DNA of 50,542 nucleotides from Planctomycetota bacterium. Its GTDB lineage: Bacteria; Planctomycetota; UBA1135; UBA2386. The stretch's first letter is position 1. Every line of letters begins with the position of its first letter. The stretch is from assembly GCA_020848735.1 (NCBI GenBank), contig JADLHO010000021.1, positions 1 to 50,542 of the forward strand, given 5' to 3'. Below, one piece after another: positions 32,707 through 42,575 of the stretch. Both the position numbers and the translations under genes were made by a program. A model generated the notes under the pieces. That model searched no databases. It was not told the DNA's origin and saw only the letters and a program-made list of their open reading frames with translations.

Positions 32707-35493
32707 GTGACCGTCGCACCCTCCCTGCGCCGCGGCGCGGCGACCGCAGCCCTCCTGCTCGTCGCGGCTCCGCTCCTCGCCACGCTGGACCCGCCGCAGT
32801 CCGCGCCCGCGGCGGACGACTGGTCCTACTCGCGTCTCGCGCGCCCCGCCGTCCCGGCCGTGCGCGACAGCGCCTGGGTGCGCAACCCGATCGACGCCTT
32901 CGTCCTCGCCCGGCTCGAAGCCGCCGGTCTCGCGCCGAACCCGGCCGCCGACGACGCGACCCTGATCCGCCGCGCGACCTACGACCTCTGCGGTCTGCCG
33001 CCGACGCCCGAGGAGGTCGCGGCCTACGTCGCCGACGCGTCCCCCGACAAGTACGAGCGCCTGCTCGCGCGCCTGCTCGCATCGCCGCAGTACGGCGAGA
33101 CCTGGGGCCGGCACTGGCTCGACCTCGTGCGCTTCGCGGAGACCGACAGCTTCGAGCGCGACCGGCTGAAGCCCGCGGCGTGGCGCTATCGCGACTGGGT
33201 CATCGACTCGCTCAACGCCGACAAGCCCTTCCACCGCTTCACGCTCGAACAGCTCGCCGGCGACGAGCTGCCCGATGCGTCCTTCGAGTCGATCGTCGCG
33301 ACCGGCTACTACCGGCTGGGCATCTGGGACGACGAGCCGACCGACACGGATCAGGCGGTCTACGACGACTTCGACGGCATCGTCGACACCACGGCGCGTG
33401 CCTTCCTCGGCATCTCGATGGGTTGTGCACGCTGCCACGAGCACAAGAAGGACCCGATTCCGGCGCGCGACTACTACCGCATGCTGGCGTTCTTCGAGGG
33501 CATCAAGCCCTACAAGGTCGGCGGCGGCAACGCGACCACGCCCGCGAACTACACGAGGCAGGTGCCGGTCGACCTGGGGCGCAGCCGCCACGAGGAAGAG
33601 CTCGCGGCGTGGCGCACGCGACGGGTCGCGCTGGTCACGGAGGTGAAGAACCTCGCGGGCGAGGCCATCGGCCGTCTCTCCGACGGAGCGCGCGCCGCAC
33701 TGTTCGCCGAGCGCGACGCCGGCATCGTGCGCGCGGTCGACGGCGAGACGCTCGAGCCGACGCTGCTCGACATGGCCCGCGGCGATCCCGTGGCGCCCCA
33801 GCTGGTCGAGGGTCGCATCGGTCGCGCGCTCGCGTTCGGGCCGCGTGCGGCCGCGCTGCGCTTCGCGCGGCCCGTCCAGGACGATTTCACGCTCGCGTGC
33901 TGGTTCAAGACCGAGCGCGGCGGACGGGGCACGCCCTCGGACCTGCGGTGGTTCTCCGGCAGCGGCCTCGTCGATGGCGAGGTGCCCGGCGTGGTCGACG
34001 ACTTCGGACTCAGCCTGATCGGCGGTCACGTCGCGGCGGGTGTCGGCAATCCCGAGACCTTCCTCCACTCGCAGGGCGGTCTCGACGACGGCGAGTGGCA
34101 TCACGCGGCGTTCACGCGCGTGCGCGCGAGCGGTCGGCTCGCGCTCTACGTCGACGGCGTCTTCGTCGCCGAGGCGACGGGTGGCACGCAGTCGCTCACC
34201 GCACCGGAGACGCTCGCGATCGGGCGCCTCCAGCCCGGCGGGGGTGCGTTCCGCGGCGCGATCGACGACGTGCGCATCTACGGTCGCGCACTCGAGCCGC
34301 AGGAGATCCTCGAACTCTGCGAGGGCGGCAGCTGCTTCTCGCCGGGTGCCGAGCGCGCCGTGGCCGACAAGGCGGGCGAGCCCGAACGCGCGCGTTGGCG
34401 TGCGGCGGTCGATGGGCTGCTGAAGCTCACGCGACCCGTGCGCGAGACCGTGGAGGTGCTCTGCGTGCAGGAAGACGGCACCGCGATCGCGCCGAGCTTC
34501 GTGCGCCTGCGCGGCAACGTGCACCAGAAGGGCGAGGCGGTGAGCGCGGGCTTCCCCGAGGCGCTGGGTGGGGGCGAGCCCGCGATCGCGGCGCCGGTGC
34601 ACGGCGCATCCTCCGGGCGCCGTCTCGCGTTCGCGCACTGGCTCCTGCAGCCGGATCACCCGCGCACCTGGCGCGTGCTCGCGAACCGCCTCTGGCAGCA
34701 CCACTTCGGCCGCGGGATCGTGCGTTCGTCGAACGATTTCGGCCGCCTCGGTGACGAGCCCACGCATCCCGAGCTGCTCGACTGGCTCGCGAGCGAGATC
34801 GTGGCGCGCGGTGGTCGGCTGAAGGAGCTCCATGCGCTCGTGATGAGCTCGAGCGCGTACCGGATGGCCTCGGATCACCGCAGCGCCGCCTTCGACGTCG
34901 ATCCCCGCAACGACCTCTTCTGGCGCTTCGAGCGGCGCCGTCTCACCGCCGAGGAGCTGCGCGACTCGATCCTCGCGGTCGATGGCTCGCTGAACCTCGC
35001 GCGCGGCGGGCCGGGGGTGTACCCGCCGATGCCGGCGGAGGTGCTCGCCACGTCCTCGCGCCCCGACGACGCGTGGGGGCGCTCCTCGCCGCAGGACGCG
35101 GTGCGGCGCTCGGTGTACGTGCACGTGAAGCGCTCGCTGCTGATGCCGTTGCTCCAGTCCTTCGACCTCGCCGACACCGATACGAGCTGTCCGGTCCGCT
35201 TCGTGACGACCCTGCCGACGCAGGCATTGACGATGCTGAACTCGGAGTTCACGAACGAGCGCGCGCGGGCCCTGGCCGAGCGGCTCGTGCGCGAGCGTCC
35301 CGGCGACGAACGCGCGCAGCTCGCGCGCGGCGTGGAGCTGGTCACGCAGCGCGCCTCGCGTGACGACGACGTGGCGCGGCTGCTCGCGCTCGCGGCGGAC
35401 CTGCGCTCGGAGCATGCGGCCTCGCCGGAGGAGGCCCTGCGCCTCTGCTGCCTCGCGCTGCTCAACCTGAACGAGTTCGTCTACCTCGACTGA
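32707..35493 (+). CDS. planctomycete DUF1549-LamG-DUF1553 protein
   Basis: This 928-residue protein begins with a signal-like stretch (TAALLLVAAPLLATL). The DUF1549 region (about residues 50-265) has NPIDAFVLARLEAAGL and LPPTPEEV, with a CxxCH-like C-A-R-C-H-E-H-K site around residues 240-246. A LamG/concanavalin domain (about 380-540) has LACWFKTERGG and DGEWHHAAFTRV. DUF1553 (about 630-900) follows with RRLAFAHWLLQPDHPRTWRV and ANRLWQHHFGRGIV. The order is a planctomycete hallmark, and the DUF1501 gene follows 10 nt later as usual. The pair is linked to extracellular or periplasmic polysaccharide use, though the exact activity is unknown. Confidence 0.92.
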   Translation: MTVAPSLRRGAATAALLLVAAPLLATLDPPQSAPAADDWSYSRLARPAVPAVRDSAWVRNPIDAFVLARLEAAGLAPNPAADDATLIRRATYDLCGLPPTPEEVAAYVADASPDKYERLLARLLASPQYGETWGRHWLDLVRFAETDSFERDRLKPAAWRYRDWVIDSLNADKPFHRFTLEQLAGDELPDASFESIVATGYYRLGIWDDEPTDTDQAVYDDFDGIVDTTARAFLGISMGCARCHEHKKDPIPARDYYRMLAFFEGIKPYKVGGGNATTPANYTRQVPVDLGRSRHEEELAAWRTRRVALVTEVKNLAGEAIGRLSDGARAALFAERDAGIVRAVDGETLEPTLLDMARGDPVAPQLVEGRIGRALAFGPRAAALRFARPVQDDFTLACWFKTERGGRGTPSDLRWFSGSGLVDGEVPGVVDDFGLSLIGGHVAAGVGNPETFLHSQGGLDDGEWHHAAFTRVRASGRLALYVDGVFVAEATGGTQSLTAPETLAIGRLQPGGGAFRGAIDDVRIYGRALEPQEILELCEGGSCFSPGAERAVADKAGEPERARWRAAVDGLLKLTRPVRETVEVLCVQEDGTAIAPSFVRLRGNVHQKGEAVSAGFPEALGGGEPAIAAPVHGASSGRRLAFAHWLLQPDHPRTWRVLANRLWQHHFGRGIVRSSNDFGRLGDEPTHPELLDWLASEIVARGGRLKELHALVMSSSAYRMASDHRSAAFDVDPRNDLFWRFERRRLTAEELRDSILAVDGSLNLARGGPGVYPPMPAEVLATSSRPDDAWGRSSPQDAVRRSVYVHVKRSLLMPLLQSFDLADTDTSCPVRFVTTLPTQALTMLNSEFTNERARALAERLVRERPGDERAQLARGVELVTQRASRDDDVARLLALAADLRSEHAASPEEALRLCCLALLNLNEFVYLD

Positions 35494-35503
35494 GACCCGC
35501 CCG

Positions 35504-36970
35504 ATGAGCCGACCCTCGCACAACCAGTTCTGCGGCCGCACGCGGCGTGAGTTCCTCTGGCAGGCCGGCGGCGGCTTCGCGAGCCTGCCGCTCGTGTCGA
35601 TGCTCTCGCGCGACGGCTTCTTCGCGAGCGGCGCGCCGGCGGCGCACGACCCGACGAAGGCGAACCCGCTCCATCCGAAGGCGCCGCACCATCGCCCCAA
35701 GGCGAAGGCCTGCATCTTCCTGTTCATGTACGGCGGGCCCAGCCAGGTCGACACCTTCGACTACAAGCCGAAGCTCTACCCGCTCGACGGCAAGACGATC
35801 GACATCCAGACGAAGGGGCGCGGCGGCTCGAAGGGTCAGGGGCGGGTCGTCGGTCCGAAGTGGGACTTCCACCGCTACGGCGAGTGCGGCAAGCACGTCT
35901 CGACGCTCTTCCCGCACCTCGCGCAGCACGTCGACAAGCTCGCGTTCGTGCACTCGATGTACGCCGAGTCGCCGCTGCACGGGTCGGCGATGCTGATGAT
36001 GAACTCGGGCTCGCTGCTCTCGGGTTCGCCCTGCCTCGGGAGCTGGGTGAACTACGGACTCGGCAGCGAGAACGAGAACCTGCCGGGCTTCGTCGTGATG
36101 CTCGACGAGACGGGCGGTCCGATCTCGGGCGCGAAGAACTGGAGCTCGGGCTACATGCCGGCGACCTATCAAGGCGTCGTGCTCCGACCGAAAGGCGTGC
36201 CGATCCTCGACCTCGCCTGTCCACCCGGCACCACGCGCCCCATGCAGCGCCGTCTCCTCGACACGCTGCGCGAGGCCAACGAGGCGCATGCCGCCGCGCG
36301 CGCGAACGACGGCGAGCTGACGGCACGCATCGCGAGCTACGAGCTCGCCTATCGCATGCAGCAGCACGCACCCGAGGCCGTGGACCTCTCGAAGGAGGAC
36401 GCCCGCACCCGCGCGCTCTACGGACTCGACGACGAGCGCACCGCGGACTTCGGTCGCAAGTGCCTGCTCGCGCGTCGTCTCGTGGAGCGCGGCGTGCGCT
36501 TCGTGCAGATCTACTCCGGCGGCAACCACAACGATCACAACTGGGATGCCCACGGCGACCTCGTCTACAACCACACGCGCCACGCCGGCGCGACGGATCG
36601 GCCCATCGCCGGGCTCCTGCAGGACCTGGCCCAGCGCGGCCTGCTCGAGGAGACGATCGTCGTCTGGGGCGGCGAGTTCGGAAGACAGCCGACCGCCGAG
36701 TACGCCGAGGGCACCGGCCGCGACCACGACTCCGCGGGCTTCACGATGTGGCTCGCCGGCGGCGGCATCCGCGCGGGGACCTCGTTCGGCTCGACCGACG
36801 AGCTCGGCTATGCCGCGGTCGAACATCCCCTCCACGTGCGGAACCTGCACGCCACCGTGCTCTACCTGATGGGCTTCGATCCCAACCGGCTCGCGTACTT
36901 CTATGCCGGACTCGACCGCAAGCTCGTCGGCCCCGCGGGCGCCGATCCGGTCTGGGATCTCATCGCCTGA
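35504..36970 (+). CDS. Tat-exported DUF1501 (sulfatase-like fold) protein
   Basis: This 488-residue protein has a twin-arginine signal (R14-R15-E-F-L-W, then GGGFASLPLVSML). The DUF1501 alkaline-phosphatase-like fold follows, with FLFMYGGPSQVDTFDYKP (metal-site Asp), EETIVVWGGEFGR and GRDHDSAGFTMWLAGGG. Export by Tat suggests the cofactor or metal is loaded before export. It is the standard partner of DUF1549/DUF1553 proteins. The substrate is unknown. Confidence 0.92.
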   Translation: MSRPSHNQFCGRTRREFLWQAGGGFASLPLVSMLSRDGFFASGAPAAHDPTKANPLHPKAPHHRPKAKACIFLFMYGGPSQVDTFDYKPKLYPLDGKTIDIQTKGRGGSKGQGRVVGPKWDFHRYGECGKHVSTLFPHLAQHVDKLAFVHSMYAESPLHGSAMLMMNSGSLLSGSPCLGSWVNYGLGSENENLPGFVVMLDETGGPISGAKNWSSGYMPATYQGVVLRPKGVPILDLACPPGTTRPMQRRLLDTLREANEAHAAARANDGELTARIASYELAYRMQQHAPEAVDLSKEDARTRALYGLDDERTADFGRKCLLARRLVERGVRFVQIYSGGNHNDHNWDAHGDLVYNHTRHAGATDRPIAGLLQDLAQRGLLEETIVVWGGEFGRQPTAEYAEGTGRDHDSAGFTMWLAGGGIRAGTSFGSTDELGYAAVEHPLHVRNLHATVLYLMGFDPNRLAYFYAGLDRKLVGPAGADPVWDLIA

Positions 36971-36975
36971 GCGGG

Positions 36976-38067
36976 ATGGACCGCGACTCGATGACCGGCA
37001 GCGATTCCGAACTCCCGGCGCTTCGCGCGCGCATCGCCGAGCTCGAGCGTGAGCTCCGCATGCTGCGGCAACAGGGCACGCTGCAGGAGACCGCCCTGCG
37101 CGGCTTCGCCGCGGTGATCGTCCAGGCCCCGGTGGCAGCCCTCGTGCTCGATGCGCACGGCGTCATCGCCGATGTGAACAGCGAGGCCGAGCGGCTCTGC
37201 GGACTGCGTCGCGATGCGCTCATCGGGCATCCGCTCGCCGACTTCGTGCCGGCGGAGCGCCAGGCGCGCTGCCGGGTCGCGCTGCGCCGCTGCGCCGCGG
37301 GTCGCGTCGTTCGCAAGGCCGAGGTGCTGCTCTGGGGACCGAGCGCGAAGCGCATCGCGCGGAGCATGATCCTGTTCCCCGTGCGCGACGGTGAGGGGCG
37401 GGTCACCGGCATCGTCGTGTGCGAGGACATCCGCGATCTGCGCGGACATGGCGAGCTGCTCCAGACGGTGAACAGCGAACTCCTCGCGCTCGTGCGCGCG
37501 GATGCGCTGACGGACCTCCCGAACCGTCGTCAGTACGAGCAACGGCTCGGCGAGGAGATCGCGCGGGCCGCGCGCGACGAGCGGCCGCTCTCGCTCGTCA
37601 TGATCGACGTCGACGACTTCAAGGCCTTCAACGACACGCGCGGTCACGCCGCGGGCGACGAGTGCCTCATCGCGGTCGCCCGCGCGATCGGCGGCGCGGT
37701 GCACCGTCCGGCGGATCTCTGCGCGCGCTATGGGGGCGAGGAGTTCGTCGCCCTGCTCCCGAACACGGATCTCGCGGGCGCCCGGACGATCGCCGAGCGC
37801 ATGCGGCACGCCGTGCTCGACCTGCGCATCGCGCACCCCGCTGCCCGCGCCGGTGCCCTGGTGACCATCAGCCTCGGCGTCGCGTGTGCCTGGCCGAAGC
37901 CCGGCTTCGACGGCCGCGCGCTCCAGGAGGTCGCGGACCGCGCGCTCTACGCCGCCAAGCGCGGGGGGCGCAATCGGGTCGGCGCCGTGGAGATGCGCGC
38001 GCCGGTGGGGCGCGGTGGGGGTTCGGCCGGTGCCGTCGGGGAGGGCGCGGCCGGCGCCCACGAATGA
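36976..38067 (+). CDS. PAS-GGDEF diguanylate cyclase
   Basis: This 363-residue protein has an N-terminal coiled coil (about residues 11-36), a PAS domain (about 40-160, APVAALVLDAHGVIADVNSE) and a GGDEF domain (about 175-345). The active motif is GGEEF at 253-257 (RYGGEEFVALLPN). The inhibitory I-site R244-P-A-D247 lies exactly five residues upstream, so the enzyme should make c-di-GMP with product inhibition. There are no membrane helices; it is cytoplasmic. It begins 6 nt after the DUF1501 stop and so may be in that operon. The last 25 residues are Gly/Ala-rich and dispensable-looking. Confidence 0.92.
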   Translation: MDRDSMTGSDSELPALRARIAELERELRMLRQQGTLQETALRGFAAVIVQAPVAALVLDAHGVIADVNSEAERLCGLRRDALIGHPLADFVPAERQARCRVALRRCAAGRVVRKAEVLLWGPSAKRIARSMILFPVRDGEGRVTGIVVCEDIRDLRGHGELLQTVNSELLALVRADALTDLPNRRQYEQRLGEEIARAARDERPLSLVMIDVDDFKAFNDTRGHAAGDECLIAVARAIGGAVHRPADLCARYGGEEFVALLPNTDLAGARTIAERMRHAVLDLRIAHPAARAGALVTISLGVACAWPKPGFDGRALQEVADRALYAAKRGGRNRVGAVEMRAPVGRGGGSAGAVGEGAAGAHE

Positions 38068-38125
38068 GGCGAGCGGCACGCGGGCCGTTGTGGCGCGGGC
38101 GTCGGCGCTTCACACTCCGCGCCGC

Positions 38126-38773
38126 GTGACCGAGGACGAATTCGCGACCGTGGACCTGCTACGCGCCTGGCATGGGGGCGACCGCGCCGCCCTGCTCGCG
38201 CTCGTCGATCGCGATCGCGAGTGGGTCTTCGCGCGCGTGCGCCGGGGCCGCGGGCCGCTGCTGCAGCGCGACGCCGACACGATCGACCACGTGCAGGACC
38301 TCATGCTCGAGGTCCTCGAGTACTCGCCGCGCTTCCTCGTGCGCGATCGCGCGCAGTTCCGCGCGCTCGTCGCGCGCATGATCGACAACCTGCTGATCGA
38401 CGGGGCGCGCCGCGCGGCGCGTCGGCCGCGCTTCGCGTCGCCGGTCACCGCACAGACCGGTCAGGAGAGCATCGTCTCGCTCGATCCGGCGCTGCGGGTC
38501 TCCGATGCGCCGCCCGAACGCGCGGCGCAGGCGGAGGAACTCGACTGGCTCAGGCTCGGACTCGAGTTCCTCGACGACGACGAACGCAAGGTCGTGCGGG
38601 CCCATCGACTCGAGGGTCGTACCTTCGTCGAGATCGGGAGCGAGCTCGGGCTCGAACCGAACACCGTGCGCATGCGCTGCAACCGCGCCGTGCTCCGCCT
38701 CGCCGGGATCGTGCGGCGCCTGCAGAGCGGCGGCCTCGACGACCTGCTCGCCGAGCGCGGCGAGCCGCAGTGA
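38126..38773 (+). CDS. ECF-type RNA polymerase sigma factor
   Basis: This 215-residue protein has region 2 around residues 10-85 (LLRAWHGGDRAALLALVDRD, then DTIDHVQDLMLEVLEYSPRF) and region 4 near the C-terminus (FVEIGSELGLEPNTVRMRCN). The GTG 38126 start is preceded by CACACT (38111-38116), 9 nt away, a weak -10 candidate. It is convergent with the Ser/Thr kinase gene, with a 9-nt gap. ECF factors of Planctomycetota are often associated with such kinases, so a phosphorylation link is plausible but unproven. The group differs from the sigma factor at 4792. Confidence 0.88.
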   Translation: MTEDEFATVDLLRAWHGGDRAALLALVDRDREWVFARVRRGRGPLLQRDADTIDHVQDLMLEVLEYSPRFLVRDRAQFRALVARMIDNLLIDGARRAARRPRFASPVTAQTGQESIVSLDPALRVSDAPPERAAQAEELDWLRLGLEFLDDDERKVVRAHRLEGRTFVEIGSELGLEPNTVRMRCNRAVLRLAGIVRRLQSGGLDDLLAERGEPQ

Positions 38774-38782
38774 GTCGCGGCG

Positions 38783-41700
38783 TCATTCGCCGGCGAGGCG
38801 GCGGCGCACCTTGGCCGTCGCGCGGTCGATGCGTTCGGCGGACGCCAGCGGCAGCGCGAGGGCGAGCGCATCGACTCCATCCAGGACGCGCGCGAGCGTG
38901 TGGGCGAGGTCCGGGAACGGCGGCAGGCCGTGCGGCGGCTCGCCCGGGCTGAGGCGATCCAGGGCGGCCTCGATCGCCGCGAGGTGCGGGGCGAGCGCCG
39001 CCTCGTCGTCGAGACGGAGCCGCGCCAACGTGACCTGGCTCATGAGCCTGACGAGCTCGATCCAATCGCGTTCGGCGTCCTTCGGTGCGTTCGCGAGAAG
39101 CGGCTCGATCGTCGCGAGCCGCCGCAGCGCGGCGTCCTGGTCCTCGCGGATCGTGCCGATGGCGTGCACGAGGACGAGGATCGCGTGATCGCGACGGAAG
39201 CGGGACTGTGATCCCGCGCGCTGCAGGAGCGCCTCGGGCAGCGCCTCGATCGCCGCGAGGCGTTCGCCTGCCCCGGCGCCGGCGAGCGCGGCGTCGTCGA
39301 AGACCTGGGCGAGGGCGGCCCGCGCCGCGGCCCGGATCCGTTCGAGCAGGAGCGATGGCGGGTTCGCGTCCTTGTCCTGCAGGACGGCGAAGCGGTCGTG
39401 CGCACTCGCGTAGTGTCTCGCCGCCGCCGCGCGATCGTCCCGGGCCTCCGCGGCGATGCCGCGGTTGAACGAGAGTCGCGCGAGGTCGTCGATCAGCCGC
39501 CGATCCTCGGGTCGGTCCACCAGCAGGCCTTCGACGGTCGTCGTCGCGGCCGCGAACGCCGCCTCCGCCGCCTCGAACTCCAGCATGCCGAGCTGGCAGT
39601 TGGAGACCCCGGTCCAGGCCCGCGCCGAGAGCCGCCGCACCTCGAAGTCGTGTGCGCCGCGCTCGACGATCGTCTCGAGGGTCGTGAGGCAGGCGCGGAA
39701 GGCCGCGAGCCCCTCCTCGAGATTGCGCGCGCGCATCTCCGCATCGCCCAGCGCGTTCCAGGTGATCGCGATTTGCACGGGGATCGCCGGGTCGTCGCCG
39801 CGGTCGGCGGCCATGGCCTCGAAGATGCCGCGCGCGCGTGCGATGTGCGTGCGGGCCTCGTCGATCATGCCGCGGCGACCATAGGCCGCGCCGAGGTTGC
39901 TGCAGACGGAGCCGAGGTTGTTCCGGTAGTTCGCGGACTCGGGGGCGAGCGCGACGAGACGCTCGCCGATCTCGAGGGCCTCGAGGCGGTCGGCGATCAC
40001 GTCGTCGATGCGGTTCTGCACCGCGAACAGCTCGGCGCGCTCGTCGAGCTGGACGGCGTAGAGGCCCAGCACGGAGCTGTCGCAGTCCTCCGCCTCGACC
40101 AGCGGCGCGATCAGCGCCATCGCCTCTGCGAAGTGGGACAGCGCCGGCTCCAGTTCGCCGACGAGGAACTCGAGCTTCGCCACGATGCCGATCAGCCGAC
40201 TCGCCGTCTCGAGCCCTCGCGCGTGGCGGCTCGGATCGACGCGGAACTCGGTCATCGCCTGGCGCCCCACGGCGAGCGCCTCGACGAGGTCGCCGCGGTC
40301 GCGCAGCACGTTCATCAACGCCGAGCTCGCGGACTGGGCGCGCAGCCTGAGCGAATCCATGGACGGGTTCGCGGCGATCGCGCTGCGCCAGGAGTCGATC
40401 GAGGCACGGATCCGGGCGAGACCCTCGTCGACCCGGCCGAAGCGCGCCGCGATCGAGCCCAGACGTTGCTCGATCGTCGCGATCTCCGTGCGCAGGTGTC
40501 CGTCGTCATCCTGCCGTCGGCGCTCCTCGAAGAACGCGATCGCCTTCGCGAACGCGGCCTCGGCCTCCTGATAGCGGCCGATCTCGTACCCGATGTCGCC
40601 CACGGCGTGCCAGGCCTCGGCCACGTCGCTCGCGAGCGCGGGATCGGCGGAGCGGAGGGTCGCGAAGCGCTCGTAGAAGCGGATCGCGCTCTCGAGCATG
40701 CGCGTGCGCTGCGCGGAGAAGCGGGGGACGGCGTCGAGCTCGTCGCGCGTGATCGCGACCGTCTCCTCGATCGCGCGGCGCGCCTCCGCGAAGCTGTCCT
40801 CGGCGAGCTGCTGCGAGCGCATCGCCTCGTCGGCGCGGCGTCCGCTCTCGACGGCGAGCGCGATCGACGTCGCGAGCGCGACGGCGAGCAGGAGCAGCAG
40901 CGCGCTGACGGCGCGGTTGCGGCGCACCCAGAGGGCGCTGAGCTCGAACGGCCCCGCACGGCGCGCGCGCGTGGGGAGGTGGCGTCGGACGGCGGCGAGG
41001 TCCTCGGCGAACTCGAGCGCGGTGCGGTAGCGACGGTCGGGTTCCTTGCGCAGCGCCGTGGCGACGACGATCTCGAGCTCCTTCGGGAGAGTGCCGTCCT
41101 TCGCGCGGAGCCGCGGCGGGTCCTCGGCGAGGATGCGGCGGTACATCGCCTCGCGCGTCTCGGCGCGGAACGGGGTCTCGAGGGTCAGGCACTCGTGGAG
41201 CGTGACGGCCAGCGACCACACGTCGGTCGTGCGGTCGATCTCCGCATGACGTCCCGCCACCTGCTCGGGCGACATGTAGGCCGGGGTGCCGATCGGCATG
41301 CCGGTGAGCGTGAGATCGCTGTCCTCGCCGGATGCGCGTGCGAGTCCGAAGTCCAGCAGCACCGGGTCACCCACGGGCGTCACGATCACGTTGCTCGGCT
41401 TCACGTCGCGGTGCACGAGCCCGACCTCGTGCGCGGCGTGCAGCGCGCGCGCGATCGCCTCGATCAGCGAGAGCACGCCGTCGATGCGCGCGCGGTTGTC
41501 GGTCCTCGTCTGCGACCCGCTCGAGCTGTTCTCACCGCCCTCGATCCGCAGCGGCGTGCCGGCCTCACGGGCCTCGGCGATCAGCTCGGCGAGCGAGTGC
41601 CCGGGGATGAACCGCATCGCGAGGTAGGGCGTCCCGTCGACCTCGCCGACGTCGTAGATCGGGCAGATGCCGGGGTGTTCGACGCGGAACAACGCGCGCG

Positions 41701-42082
41701 CCTCGCGGCGGAAGCGCTCGCGGGTATCGGTGGAGAAGAGCCCGCGCGCGCGCACCATCTTGAGCGCGACCTCGCGGTCCATCCCCTCGAGCCGTTGGCG
41801 GGCGAGCCAGACCGTCCCCATGCCGCCGCTGCCGATCGGCCGGACCAGCTCGAAGGGTCCGAAGCGCTCCCCGCCGCTGCTGGTCGACGGGTCGGGTGGC
41901 CCCATCAGCCGGCGGTGGAGGTCCCGCAGCTCCTCCAGCTCGCGGGCCAGGGCGGGGTGCTCGCGGCAGAGGGTGCGGAAGGCGTCGTCCTGGAGGATCG
42001 GTTCGAGGTCGATGATCCCGGCGAGCAATTCCTCGGCGGCTGGGGTCGACGGATCAGGTGGCTGGGACTTCGTTCCGTCCAT
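38783..42082 (-). CDS. transmembrane Ser/Thr protein kinase with large TPR-like sensor
   Basis: This 1099-residue protein has a cytoplasmic PknB-type kinase domain at about residues 76-370. It has the glycine loop GSGGMGTV (84-91), K108, the catalytic H224-R-D-V-K-P-S-N and D244-F-G. One membrane helix (about 391-412) leads to about 680 residues of helical TPR-like repeats, presumably periplasmic. This is a common planctomycete sensory kinase plan. I chose ATG 42082 (MDGTKSQ), just before the conserved N-terminal region. The lipoprotein gene ends 77 nt upstream on the same strand. A hydrophilic insertion near 183-198 (SSSGS) lies inside the kinase domain. Confidence 0.9.
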   Translation of the reverse strand: MDGTKSQPPDPSTPAAEELLAGIIDLEPILQDDAFRTLCREHPALARELEELRDLHRRLMGPPDPSTSSGGERFGPFELVRPIGSGGMGTVWLARQRLEGMDREVALKMVRARGLFSTDTRERFRREARALFRVEHPGICPIYDVGEVDGTPYLAMRFIPGHSLAELIAEAREAGTPLRIEGGENSSSGSQTRTDNRARIDGVLSLIEAIARALHAAHEVGLVHRDVKPSNVIVTPVGDPVLLDFGLARASGEDSDLTLTGMPIGTPAYMSPEQVAGRHAEIDRTTDVWSLAVTLHECLTLETPFRAETREAMYRRILAEDPPRLRAKDGTLPKELEIVVATALRKEPDRRYRTALEFAEDLAAVRRHLPTRARRAGPFELSALWVRRNRAVSALLLLLAVALATSIALAVESGRRADEAMRSQQLAEDSFAEARRAIEETVAITRDELDAVPRFSAQRTRMLESAIRFYERFATLRSADPALASDVAEAWHAVGDIGYEIGRYQEAEAAFAKAIAFFEERRRQDDDGHLRTEIATIEQRLGSIAARFGRVDEGLARIRASIDSWRSAIAANPSMDSLRLRAQSASSALMNVLRDRGDLVEALAVGRQAMTEFRVDPSRHARGLETASRLIGIVAKLEFLVGELEPALSHFAEAMALIAPLVEAEDCDSSVLGLYAVQLDERAELFAVQNRIDDVIADRLEALEIGERLVALAPESANYRNNLGSVCSNLGAAYGRRGMIDEARTHIARARGIFEAMAADRGDDPAIPVQIAITWNALGDAEMRARNLEEGLAAFRACLTTLETIVERGAHDFEVRRLSARAWTGVSNCQLGMLEFEAAEAAFAAATTTVEGLLVDRPEDRRLIDDLARLSFNRGIAAEARDDRAAAARHYASAHDRFAVLQDKDANPPSLLLERIRAAARAALAQVFDDAALAGAGAGERLAAIEALPEALLQRAGSQSRFRRDHAILVLVHAIGTIREDQDAALRRLATIEPLLANAPKDAERDWIELVRLMSQVTLARLRLDDEAALAPHLAAIEAALDRLSPGEPPHGLPPFPDLAHTLARVLDGVDALALALPLASAERIDRATAKVRRRLAGE

Positions 42083-42159
42083 GGCGGCAGGTGATCCGAC
42101 AGCGTCGCAGGGGGGCGGCGACGCACCGGAATTCTCCGGGCGGCGCGGTCGACCTCGGC

Positions 42160-42525
42160 TCAGCCGATGCGTTGGACGATCCGGTCGAGGAGCAGGGCGG
42201 CCTGTTCCTCGTGGTCGCGCCCGACGTAGCGCTCGATGAAGACCAGGAGCCGCGTGCTGCCCGCCCCGCGCGCCTCGATCACGATCCGGGAGCGGCCGGT
42301 GCGCAGCGTCGTGCGGCCGCCGAGGACCTCGGTCTCGACCACGTCGCCGAGCTCGTAGAGCACCGCACGCGCGGCGTCGACGATCGCCTCCGGACTCGCG
42401 ATGACGTCGCGGCTCGCCTCGCTCGTGCCGGAACCGAAGCCGACGGGGACGTCGGTCGTGCATGCGGCGAGCAGGAGGCAGGAGGCGGCACGGAGCAGCT
42501 GGCGTCGCAGGGCGGGTCGGTTCAT
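42160..42525 (-). CDS. small lipoprotein
   Basis: This 121-residue protein has a lipoprotein signal (LLRAASCLLLAAC, C22). The mature part has an alternating strand pattern (TTLRTGRSRIVIEARGAGST, then RLLVFIERYVG) like a small DUF3568-type fold. It is followed on the same strand by the Ser/Thr kinase. Function is unknown. Confidence 0.72.
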   Translation of the reverse strand: MNRPALRRQLLRAASCLLLAACTTDVPVGFGSGTSEASRDVIASPEAIVDAARAVLYELGDVVETEVLGGRTTLRTGRSRIVIEARGAGSTRLLVFIERYVGRDHEEQAALLLDRIVQRIG

Positions 42526-42575
42526 GGGGGCGGAGGCGCGCGCGGGTCGGCGTGGCATGATCCGGCGCACTCGCC